A stretch of 64,000 nucleotides of DNA, taken from positions 2,976,001 to 3,040,000 of the forward strand of contig NZ_CP054052.1 in NCBI RefSeq assembly GCF_013283835.1, written 5' to 3'. The notes beneath the pieces are model-generated. The model did not search any database. It worked only from the letters and a program-made list of their open reading frames with translations, and was not told the DNA's origin. Origin of the DNA: Poseidonibacter lekithochrous. Its GTDB lineage: Bacteria; Campylobacterota; Campylobacteria; Campylobacterales; Arcobacteraceae. Shown one piece after another: positions 1 through 6,995 of the stretch; within the stretch, counting starts at the first letter, position 1; every line of letters begins with the position of its first letter. The position numbers were made by a program, and so were the translations under genes.

Positions 1-464
1 CTTTCAACTTTTTTAGCTTGAACGATTCTGTCTTCTTTTAATTTAATAGCTAATTCATTATCAGAAATTGCAAGAATTTGCATTGCAAAATAAGCTGCAT
101 TAACTGCACCAGATCTTCCAAGTGCAACAGTTCCAACAGGCATACCAGCTGGCATTTGAACAGTTGAAAGCATAGCATCCATACCATCCATTGCTCCACC
201 TTTCATAGGTACACCAATTACAGGTTTAGTAGTTCCTGCTGCTAATGCACCAGCTAAGTGAGCAGCCATACCAGCAGCAGCAATAAATGCTACAGCACCC
301 TTTTCTTCTGATTCTTTAATATAAGTCTTAGTTCTATCAGGAGATCTATGAGCTGATGAAATAACAATTTCATATTTTACGTTGAACTTCTCAAAAGTGT
401 CAGCACAGTGTTTCATAATCTCGTAGTCAGATTTACTACCCATAATAATAGATACAAAATTCAT
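1..464 (-). CDS. purE: PurE, N5-carboxyaminoimidazole ribonucleotide mutase (3' end outside window)
   Basis: This gene encodes the small mutase that converts N5-carboxy-AIR to 4-carboxy-AIR in cytoplasmic de novo purine synthesis. The translation begins MNFVSIIMGSKSDYEIM and holds the class I PurE signatures: the GSxSD phosphate loop at residues 9-13, SSAHRSPDRT, and the AGMAAHLAGALAA and PVIGVPM stretches. About 154 codons are in the window. The family is usually 160-170 residues, so only the last few are missing at the left edge. The ATG at 464 is preceded by AAGGA. A -10 box lies at 499-504, so the gene probably has its own promoter. Confidence 0.95.
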   Translation of the reverse strand, partial: MNFVSIIMGSKSDYEIMKHCADTFEKFNVKYEIVISSAHRSPDRTKTYIKESEEKGAVAFIAAAGMAAHLAGALAAGTTKPVIGVPMKGGAMDGMDAMLSTVQMPAGMPVGTVALGRSGAVNAAYFAMQILAISDNELAIKLKEDRIVQAKKVE

Positions 465-498
465 TTATCAATCCTTAATTTTTTCTTTAAAAGTAGCG

Positions 499-504
499 AT
501 TATA
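499..504 (-). promoter_or_regulatory. -10 box of the purE promoter
   Basis: Minus-strand TATAAT followed by CGCTA lies about 35 bases upstream of the purE start. It directly adjoins the TGA stop of the glycosyltransferase gene next door. It matches the TATAATnnC form seen upstream of several other genes here. No clear -35 box is visible, as is common in this group. Confidence 0.6.
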
Positions 505-1809
505 TCAAAAAGTTTCTAATAGTTTTATAATCCGTGAAACTTTAAGTTTTTGCCATGAATCAAATCTGTAAAAAGTAAGGCTATTATTCTCAAAAACAAA
601 CTGCGAAAAACTCTTAGATTCATCAATTATTTCCACTGCTTTTACATAATTATAATATTTGATTTTTCTTTCATAATCAGGGTTTGTAAATATCACAACA
701 CTTGGAATCAAAAAGGCATCTGCTATGTGAAAAGTTGATGTTTCAGAAGTAATAATACCATCCATATTTGAAATAATATAGGAAAAATCGTTAAATGATT
801 TTGACTCTTTTGAAAAATCAATTACATCAGAATCTTTATTTCTACTATCTAAATTTAAAGTTGTAACTATTGTATAATCACTAGCTTTTTTTATAAGTTT
901 CTTTAAAATAGAAATTGCAATTTCTTGAGGTATTGAATTATCTAGTTTTGCAGAATAAGGATGAAATAATAAAAGTTTACCTTTTAATTTTGCATTTTGA
1001 ATTTTTTCTTTTAATTCATCACTAGGTTCAAATAAATTCATATTCAATTGATTATATTTCATATTATCAGGAATTTTAAAATAATCAATTCCAAATTTAT
1101 ATAACCAAGCATCAATCATATTTAATTCTTTGAAATACATTGATTTTATATCAACTGAACTATTATCAATAAAATAGTCATAAGAACAAAACTTTTTAGT
1201 ATCTATGCTTAAAGGGTATACTTTGTTTATAAATGTTTGTTTATTATAAATCTCTTTATCTCTTGAATAAAAAGTATTATTAGATGCATTTATATAAAGA
1301 TCTAAAACAACTTCTTTATACACTTCTTTTAATTTAGTATATAAAATTCTAAGAGCAGTAGATCCAGCAACCATTTCTCCAATACTTCTTCCAACACTTC
1401 CAATTACTGCAAGATTGATTCTGTCTTTTTTAAGTGTTAGTTGTTTATAAATATCAGCTTTTTGGTTAGAAAATAAAAAAGAATTCACCTCATCTTCATC
1501 ATTAATAAAATTCTCTTGTATTCTCTTCTCATAGTTTACTTGATTTGTATATTCATTGGCATTAGATATTCCTAATTCAATTGGAAAATCTTCAACATCT
1601 CTTACTTTAGATTCTTTAAGTAATCTTGCTGAATATTTAATTTTATCAACGTTTCTGAAGACTTGTTTTAAGTCTTCAAAATCGTCTGTTGTAGTGATAT
1701 ATGCAGTTTCATTATTAAGATTAGATGGTTCTTTAAATTTAAGATACTTAACTAAAGTCCCATCTGTTGTTTTAATATTTATGCTATTAGTAACTCTAAA
1801 AAATATCAT
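505..1809 (-). CDS. Glycosyltransferase family 9-like (heptosyltransferase-type) protein
   Basis: A 434-residue cytoplasmic protein. Its C-terminal half resembles ADP-heptose:LPS heptosyltransferases (GT9/GT-B fold). The stretch LLLFHPYSAKLDNSIP matches the start of the nucleotide-sugar domain, and SETSTFHIADA followed by IPSVVIFTNP at about residues 355-378 matches the family's conserved D/E-(S/T)-x-x-x-H-x-A-x-A-P donor-site region. A VIGSVGRSIGEMVAG stretch near residue 134 resembles the GT9 N-terminal glycine motif. The first 130 residues match nothing I recognise. It starts 2 bases after the U32 gene stop and is almost certainly cotranscribed with it. The acceptor is unknown; a role in cell-surface glycan synthesis is inferred. 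Confidence 0.6.
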   Translation of the reverse strand: MIFFRVTNSINIKTTDGTLVKYLKFKEPSNLNNETAYITTTDDFEDLKQVFRNVDKIKYSARLLKESKVRDVEDFPIELGISNANEYTNQVNYEKRIQENFINDEDEVNSFLFSNQKADIYKQLTLKKDRINLAVIGSVGRSIGEMVAGSTALRILYTKLKEVYKEVVLDLYINASNNTFYSRDKEIYNKQTFINKVYPLSIDTKKFCSYDYFIDNSSVDIKSMYFKELNMIDAWLYKFGIDYFKIPDNMKYNQLNMNLFEPSDELKEKIQNAKLKGKLLLFHPYSAKLDNSIPQEIAISILKKLIKKASDYTIVTTLNLDSRNKDSDVIDFSKESKSFNDFSYIISNMDGIITSETSTFHIADAFLIPSVVIFTNPDYERKIKYYNYVKAVEIIDESKSFSQFVFENNSLTFYRFDSWQKLKVSRIIKLLETF

Positions 1810-1811
1810 AC

Positions 1812-3104
1812 TTATTTTATAGGTTGACCTTCATCACTTGTCTCTACTCTTAACATAGTTAAATATGGTAATTTCCCTGGTAATTGAATCTTATTTGTAT
1901 TACCACTATGAACTGATTCTAATTCTTTATTAGTTTCAGTTAAAATCTTATTGAAGCTAATATAATAAATACCATCTTCTTTTTTATAAATTTTCCCAAG
2001 TTCATTATCACACTCTTCAATCTCAACATCTCTTGGAGCAAAAATTTCAATTTCATCTTGTGGATAAACTTTGTATTTACACATAAAGTGATCTTCATCT
2101 TCTGTTACAAGTCCAGTAACTTCGTATGAACCTTTTGATAATGCATATTCATGGTTTTGAGAATCTAATTTTTCAAATGGTCTATGTACTAAATAAGCAT
2201 CAGTAAACCCTCTGTTTTTTGTTGTATGTAATTCTCTTTGATACTTAGCAGCATCAAAAGTGTCACCATAATAATCATCAATAGCTTCTCTATATGCATT
2301 AGCAGTAACTGCTGCATAATAAGGAGATTTTGTTCTTCCTTCAATTTTAAGAGAATCTACAGCACCTGAGTCTAAGATTTCTTGAATATGTGAAGCTAAG
2401 TTCATATCTTTAGAGTTGAAGATATAAGTACCAACACCAGGTTCTTCTTCTAATCTAAATAATGTATTTTGGTTTTCACTCTCAGCATATAAAGTATATT
2501 CAAATCTACAGTCATTTGCACAAGACCCTCTATTAGGAACTCTTCCACTTTGTACTGCTGATACTAAACATCTTCCTGAATATGCAAAACACATAGAACC
2601 ATGCACAAAAATTTCAATTTCCATCTCTGGTAAATGCTTTTTAATTTGTTGTACATCTTTTAATGAAATCTCTCTGGCAACAACAATTCTTCTTACACCT
2701 AAATCCCAAAATACTTGAGCATCTAAATAATTAAGAACATTTGCTTGAGTTGATAAATGAACATCAATATCAGGAGCAATTTCTCTACATAACTTTACAA
2801 CACCAGGAGCTGCTACAATAAAACCATCTGGTTTTACTTCTGCCATTTTCTCAATGTGTTTTTTTAATAAATCAATTTGTGAATTAAATGGGAATCCGTT
2901 TATTGTTGCATAAACTTTTTTTCCTCTGGCGTGAGCATAGTCAATACCTTCTTTAAATGTTTCAAATGTAAACTCTTTACCAGCTCTAATTCTTAAACTG
3001 AAGTGACTAACTCCAGCGTATACAGCATCTGCACCATAATTGATTGCAATTTTTAATTTTTCTAGGTTTCCCGCGGGGGAAAGTAGCTCTACTTTTTCGC
3101 TCAT
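1812..3104 (-). CDS. trhP: U32 family protein, TrhP/YegQ type (tRNA hydroxylation)
   Basis: A 430-residue protein of the peptidase U32 family. It carries the family signature around residues 165-179 (E-I-F-V-H-G-S-M-C-F-A-Y-S-G-R-C) and four cysteines, C172, C179, C195 and C199, expected to bind an Fe-S cluster. Residue 1-30 text (ELLSPAGNLEKLKIAINYGADAVY) is the usual N terminus. The family is named for collagenase-like activity, but E. coli TrhP/YegQ supports prephenate-dependent hydroxylation of uridine 34 in tRNA, and the 430-residue length and domain layout fit that subgroup. It is the first gene of a two-gene unit with the GT9-like gene, driven by a promoter at 3156-3161. The symbol is assigned by similarity only. 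Confidence 0.85.
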   Translation of the reverse strand: MSEKVELLSPAGNLEKLKIAINYGADAVYAGVSHFSLRIRAGKEFTFETFKEGIDYAHARGKKVYATINGFPFNSQIDLLKKHIEKMAEVKPDGFIVAAPGVVKLCREIAPDIDVHLSTQANVLNYLDAQVFWDLGVRRIVVAREISLKDVQQIKKHLPEMEIEIFVHGSMCFAYSGRCLVSAVQSGRVPNRGSCANDCRFEYTLYAESENQNTLFRLEEEPGVGTYIFNSKDMNLASHIQEILDSGAVDSLKIEGRTKSPYYAAVTANAYREAIDDYYGDTFDAAKYQRELHTTKNRGFTDAYLVHRPFEKLDSQNHEYALSKGSYEVTGLVTEDEDHFMCKYKVYPQDEIEIFAPRDVEIEECDNELGKIYKKEDGIYYISFNKILTETNKELESVHSGNTNKIQLPGKLPYLTMLRVETSDEGQPIK

Positions 3105-3155
3105 AATTTTCCTTCTATAATCTTTATCATTTATATATATTCTTTAAAATCCGTG

Positions 3156-3161
3156 ATTATA
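3156..3161 (-). promoter_or_regulatory. -10 box of the U32/glycosyltransferase unit
   Basis: Minus-strand TATAAT followed by CACGG sits about 50 bases before the U32 start codon. It abuts the TAG stop of the upstream HD-GYP gene. The same gATATAATCACG string recurs before fusA. Confidence 0.6.
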
Positions 3162-3162
3162 T

Positions 3163-4326
3163 CTAATTTTCGATAAATTTAAGAATTTTATTAATATCCG
3201 CAATAATAGCCTTATCCAATTTATTTTCAAATGTACTCATAATCTCTATTGCTTTTTCATGAGTATAGGCAGCCCTATATGTTTTTTTTGTTACTAATGC
3301 AGAGTATACACATATAACAGATAATAGTCTATCTTTAAAAGATAAATCCTTAGCCATTACTCTATTTGGATAACCATTCGCATCTAATGTTTCTTGAGCT
3401 TTACTTGCCCATGCTGAAATATCATTAAATCCCATAATATTATTTAGAACTTTTTGTGTGTAATACATATACGATTTTATATCTTCATATTCAAAAGTAT
3501 TTAATTTTTCATTTTTATTAAGTATTTTACTATTAATAGCTAACTTACCTATATCTTTTAGTGAAGCAGCAATTAAAAAAGTTTGTTTATCTTTATGCTC
3601 GAACTTATAATAATCACAAGCTTGTTCACATAAGTTTAATAAATCAGTATTTCCATTTACTATTTTTGTAAAAATAGATGTAATTTTTAAAACCTCTTCA
3701 AAATCTAAAACCATTGAGAAATCATGTAAATTACTGAATATATAGTTTAAAATATCATTTTCATTTTTTATATCTAACCAAAATGATATATATGAACTCT
3801 CAAGTAAATATGCATCAACAATTGCTTTTGAAAATAGTTTATTTTCATTTGTTTTAATAAATCTATTTATTAACTCTCTATTTTTAATATCATCTTTTGA
3901 AAAATCAAACTTCGTATCAAGGAAATCAACAAAAGAAATTATTTGAGAAAAGATATCTGTTTCATTCTCTTTTTTTGCAAATAATCCTGATCCATCATAA
4001 AATTCACATTGGTATTTTAATACCTCATTTCTCTTTAATAAAAAAGGTAATTGCTCTGCTATTTTAGATGATTGTTCACAATAATCTTTTGACTTCTTTT
4101 GCGTAGTAAACATAGATATATTATGAAGTAAACAGTATGAACATAAATCTGATAACTCCTCAGGTGAAAGCTTAAAATGTTTTGCAATTCTCAAAGCTAT
4201 ATACGCAATCTTTTTTGAATGTGATAAGTTTGTATCAAAAAATTCTTTTTCTTGAAAATCAAGTACATTTGAAGTAGCCAATAAAAAATTGTTAAGATTA
4301 AATACCATTTGTTTTTTCTTGTTCAT
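3163..4326 (-). CDS. Protein with two degenerate HD-GYP halves
   Basis: A 387-residue cytoplasmic protein with no signal or membrane segment. Residues 33-150 follow the HD-GYP layout: HSKKIAYIALRIAKHFKLS, then LLHNIS in place of LLHDIG, then YDGSGLF in place of HxxxDGxGYP. Residues about 240-380 repeat it: SLKDIGKL (K replaces the metal-binding H of HD), a GYP at 318-320 within DANGYPNR, and KTYRAA near the end. The metal-binding histidines of cyclic-di-GMP phosphodiesterases are mostly lost in both halves, so hydrolysis is unlikely and a sensing or scaffolding role is more plausible. The ATG has AGGAA upstream. The neighbouring sox operon ends in a hairpin before it, so it is probably transcribed separately. 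Confidence 0.65.
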   Translation of the reverse strand: MNKKKQMVFNLNNFLLATSNVLDFQEKEFFDTNLSHSKKIAYIALRIAKHFKLSPEELSDLCSYCLLHNISMFTTQKKSKDYCEQSSKIAEQLPFLLKRNEVLKYQCEFYDGSGLFAKKENETDIFSQIISFVDFLDTKFDFSKDDIKNRELINRFIKTNENKLFSKAIVDAYLLESSYISFWLDIKNENDILNYIFSNLHDFSMVLDFEEVLKITSIFTKIVNGNTDLLNLCEQACDYYKFEHKDKQTFLIAASLKDIGKLAINSKILNKNEKLNTFEYEDIKSYMYYTQKVLNNIMGFNDISAWASKAQETLDANGYPNRVMAKDLSFKDRLLSVICVYSALVTKKTYRAAYTHEKAIEIMSTFENKLDKAIIADINKILKFIEN

Positions 4327-4358
4327 TGTTATTCCTAAAAGTTGTGTAAGAAGATAAG

Positions 4359-4387
4359 AAGAGTTAAACCATTAAGGTTTAACTCTT
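4359..4387 (-). terminator. Hairpin ending the sox operon
   Basis: A perfect 12-bp stem (AAGAGTTAAACC / GGTTTAACTCTT) with a 5-base loop begins inside the stop codon of the alpha/beta hydrolase gene. On the minus strand it is followed by CTTATCTTCTTAC, a weak U-rich tail. It marks the likely 3' end of the sox transcript. Confidence 0.65.
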
Positions 4388-5165
4388 AGTTTGAAAGAAG
4401 TTCGCTAATTGCTTCTAGAGATTTATCACTCATATCTAAATCAATATGAGGTGCATTTTTAACCTCAACTAATCTTGTATTAAAGCCTAGTTTTTTCATT
4501 TTGTTTTCAAAAGATATTGTAACTTCGGGTTTAGAAATTTTATCTTTTTCTCCATATATAAATAAAAAGTTAATATCTGTGTTTACATTGTTTAAAACAT
4601 CAACTATTGATATTAAGTTTTTTTCATCACTTACTTGGTGAATATCATATCTTCCACCAGCTAAAACTATATTATTTATTAATTCTGGTTTTAATCCAGT
4701 TATAGTAGCACCAATCATAGCACCAGCTGAATGTCCTATGTAATTTAAAATTTTAGCATTGTACTCTTTCTTTAATGCACTTAAAACTTCGGCTACAAAA
4801 ATAACATACTCTTTTTTAGCTGCTAAGTTTTTAGCTTTTTTATTACCTAATGATAAAAACTTATTTGAAGAAGAGTTAGAATATCCAGGTAAAGCAATGG
4901 CTATTGTTGCAATATCTGTTTCTAGGTTTACTGTTTCAGCAAAAGGTTCATATCTTCCTAAAGTATTAGTACCCTCATCCCAAGTTCCATGAACGATAAT
5001 ATTTAAAGCTTCATTATCTTCACCTTCAAAATATCTATACTCTATACACTCCGATACTACATAAATAAAATCTTCACCTTTATTTATACACATCTCTTTT
5101 GTAACACTTGAAGCCATTACATTAAAAGTAAATAGTAATGAAATTAATACAAATAGTTTTTTCAC
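4386..5165 (-). CDS. Secreted alpha/beta hydrolase at the end of the sox operon
   Basis: A 259-residue protein with a Sec signal peptide (MKKLFVLISLLFTFNVMA, cleavage near residue 18-19), so it acts in the periplasm. It has a complete alpha/beta-hydrolase triad: nucleophile S146 in GHSAGA, acid D208 in GEKDKIS and base H240 in APHID. The oxyanion motif HG is at residues 59-60. Two cysteines (C26, C40) in the mature N terminus could form a disulfide. It starts 9 bases after the DsrE-like gene and is the last gene of the sox operon. The substrate is unknown; the operon context suggests sulfur metabolism but nothing in the sequence proves it. Confidence 0.75.
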   Translation of the reverse strand: MKKLFVLISLLFTFNVMASSVTKEMCINKGEDFIYVVSECIEYRYFEGEDNEALNIIVHGTWDEGTNTLGRYEPFAETVNLETDIATIAIALPGYSNSSSNKFLSLGNKKAKNLAAKKEYVIFVAEVLSALKKEYNAKILNYIGHSAGAMIGATITGLKPELINNIVLAGGRYDIHQVSDEKNLISIVDVLNNVNTDINFLFIYGEKDKISKPEVTISFENKMKKLGFNTRLVEVKNAPHIDLDMSDKSLEAISELLSN

Positions 5166-5174
5166 ATCTTATCC

Positions 5175-5612
5175 TTAATAAGCAATTATTCCAACATAAC
5201 CAGAAACTTGTCTCTCAATAATCTCAACAATTCCAGCTTGTACATATTCAATATCATCTATAAAATCAGACTCACTCCATTTCATAGTTTCCATTGTATT
5301 TCTACATCCAACAAACTCAACATCATATTCCATTAAAGACTGTATTCTTGTTAATGTTTTTGCATCATAATCATTTTTTAATGCTCGCATTCCATTACCA
5401 TAAGCAATAACTACTACTTTTAAAGACTCACTTGGATACTCCTTTAAAATATTGTATATTGAACTTAAGTTATGATTTACTTTTGTAACTTCTGAATCAT
5501 ATAATTGAATCACTAACTTTCTTGGATTATCAAAAGTTGGTTGAGGATCACTAAATGTCGACTCTGCATAACTAAAAACTGCAATTAATAAAAATAAAAC
5601 TATTTTTTTCAA
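5175..5612 (-). CDS. Periplasmic DsrE/DsrF-like protein
   Basis: A 145-residue protein with a short signal peptide ending near YAES (residues 14-18), followed by a DsrE-like fold: a beta strand KLVIQLY at 32-38, VVVIAYGNG at 66-74 and the conserved cysteine C103 in VGCRNTM. In DsrE/TusD relatives the cysteine at this position carries persulfide sulfur, so a periplasmic sulfur-carrier role is plausible. Export is unusual for the best-known DsrE proteins but common for this subfamily. It lies 10 bases after the MOSC gene and 9 before the hydrolase gene, within the sox operon. Confidence 0.75.
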   Translation of the reverse strand: MKKIVLFLLIAVFSYAESTFSDPQPTFDNPRKLVIQLYDSEVTKVNHNLSSIYNILKEYPSESLKVVVIAYGNGMRALKNDYDAKTLTRIQSLMEYDVEFVGCRNTMETMKWSESDFIDDIEYVQAGIVEIIERQVSGYVGIIAY

Positions 5613-5622
5613 ACTATATCCT

Positions 5623-6102
5623 TTATGAAGCGTATTTTTTATTATCTTTCCATTCTTTTAGAATTTCTATTTCCATATCTTTTAGAATAGAACCACCTTC
5701 TATAATTTTACAATATAAACCTCTGCAATCTTTAACTAAAGTAGGTAAATCTTTTGAGAATACAGCTAAGTGATTACAAATAGTACATTTTTGTGTTATT
5801 TCTAAAACAACACTACCTATTTTGATAATTGAACCTATTTCATAATTATGTGGATTAATATCCAATAGTATATTTTCACCTAAACTTCCAAGTTCTAACT
5901 CTACCCCATTTTCTAATGCAATATCATAAGCAATTTTTCCAACAAGCATTACTGCTTTTTCATCATCTTTTCCAGCAAACTTATCAAACTCTATACCAAA
6001 TCCATTAATAACATTTAGTTCACTAACTATTGGTCTTGGTAATCCACTTTGACCTTTTTTTGCACTAAATATTTCTATTGTTTTTCCTATATTACTTTTC
6101 AT
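5623..6102 (-). CDS. MOSC domain protein
   Basis: A 159-residue protein covering a single MOSC (molybdenum cofactor sulfurase C-terminal) domain. Recognisable motifs are GFGIEFDKFAG at residues 34-44, GSLGENI at 72-78, and the C106-T-I-C109 pair at the position of the conserved MOSC cysteine. MOSC proteins bind molybdenum cofactor or move sulfur to it. SoxC in this operon is a molybdoenzyme, so a role in maturing its cofactor is a reasonable inference. There is no signal peptide, so it should be cytoplasmic. Its start overlaps the 3' end of the upstream cytochrome-thioredoxin gene by 11 bases, showing translational coupling. Confidence 0.8.
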   Translation of the reverse strand: MKSNIGKTIEIFSAKKGQSGLPRPIVSELNVINGFGIEFDKFAGKDDEKAVMLVGKIAYDIALENGVELELGSLGENILLDINPHNYEIGSIIKIGSVVLEITQKCTICNHLAVFSKDLPTLVKDCRGLYCKIIEGGSILKDMEIEILKEWKDNKKYAS

Positions 6103-6898
6103 CGATATTCTCCTGTAAAATAGTTATAAAATCATCTTTTAACCAAGCTCCTGGGTATATATTCTCAAGTTCTTTATTCTTAGAGACAAAAAAGAAAGTA
6201 GGAGTCATTCCTTTGAAATGCTTTTTTAAATTAAAAGGTAAGTTTATTTCATCAACATCCACTTTTAAAAATATAAAATCTTTATTCATTCTTTTTTGAA
6301 TCTCTTTTAAACTCAATACATCTCTTTCCATCTTCTTACAGAAATAACAACTCTTAGAGGTAGCATATACAATAAGTTTTTTATTAGATTTTTTAGCTTC
6401 ATCTAAAATCTTATTTTCATCATAAAATTTATTTAATTCTGTGATCTTAGGTTTACTCTTAGATAATCTATTCTTTTTATATTCCATAAAAAAATGTGTT
6501 AGATTTAAAGTCTCATCATCTGCAATTTTAATAGCTTCTTTTTTTTCATAATACTTAATTATTATTGGATCACATATAGTATTAGAAATATCTGGTTCTT
6601 CTAAATAATCTTTTAGATACTCTTCAATTTCTATTTCTTGCATCTCTTTATCTTCTGGATCTCCAATTCTTTTTGGTCCATCAACAATTGCATAAGCCAA
6701 CATATTTACAGTTGGTACTGTTAATTTGTATATTTTATTATCTTGTTCAAAGAAATTAATTTTTAAATTTTTTATTGAAATATATTTTCCATGACATGAA
6801 GAACATTTGTTTTCAAATATTTTCTTGCCTTCTAAATAAGATGCGTTTATATGTGTTAGAAATAATAAAAGAGTAAGTAATAATCCCTTTTTAAACAT
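6092..6898 (-). CDS. soxW: Cytochrome c-thioredoxin fusion, SoxW-like
   Basis: A 268-residue exported protein (signal peptide MFKKGLLLTLLLFLTHINA). The N-terminal part is a small cytochrome c domain with one heme site, C32-S-S-C35-H36. The C-terminal part (about residues 160-260) is a thioredoxin fold with the redox pair C184-Y-F-C187 and the cis-proline motif T-P at about 232-233. Such a protein could pass electrons between a periplasmic dithiol and heme, for example to reduce or recycle the SoxY cysteine, which is the role proposed for SoxW thioredoxins. It sits after soxB and before the MOSC gene. The symbol is by context and domain only; the heme fusion is not part of classical SoxW. Confidence 0.7.
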   Translation of the reverse strand: MFKKGLLLTLLLFLTHINASYLEGKKIFENKCSSCHGKYISIKNLKINFFEQDNKIYKLTVPTVNMLAYAIVDGPKRIGDPEDKEMQEIEIEEYLKDYLEEPDISNTICDPIIIKYYEKKEAIKIADDETLNLTHFFMEYKKNRLSKSKPKITELNKFYDENKILDEAKKSNKKLIVYATSKSCYFCKKMERDVLSLKEIQKRMNKDFIFLKVDVDEINLPFNLKKHFKGMTPTFFFVSKNKELENIYPGAWLKDDFITILQENIDEK

Positions 6899-6923
6899 TT
6901 TAATCCTTTATTCTCAACTTAAG

Positions 6924-6985
6924 AATTCTTTTTTATTAAAAGAACTATTAAACTGAGAGAGAGAGTAATTAGATTACCCTCTTCT
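6924..6985 (-). promoter_or_regulatory. Two consecutive hairpins in the soxB-soxW spacer
   Basis: The 97-base spacer holds two stems on the minus strand: GAGGGTAAT/ATTACTCTC at 6961-6981 with a 3-base loop, and AGTTCTTTT/AAAAGAATT at 6924-6946. Each contains one G-U pair that only works in minus-strand RNA, which supports a real transcript structure. There is no good U run after the first stem. They may stabilise the soxB 3' end or attenuate the downstream genes. Confidence 0.45.
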
Positions 6986-6995
6986 CATCTGAAAT

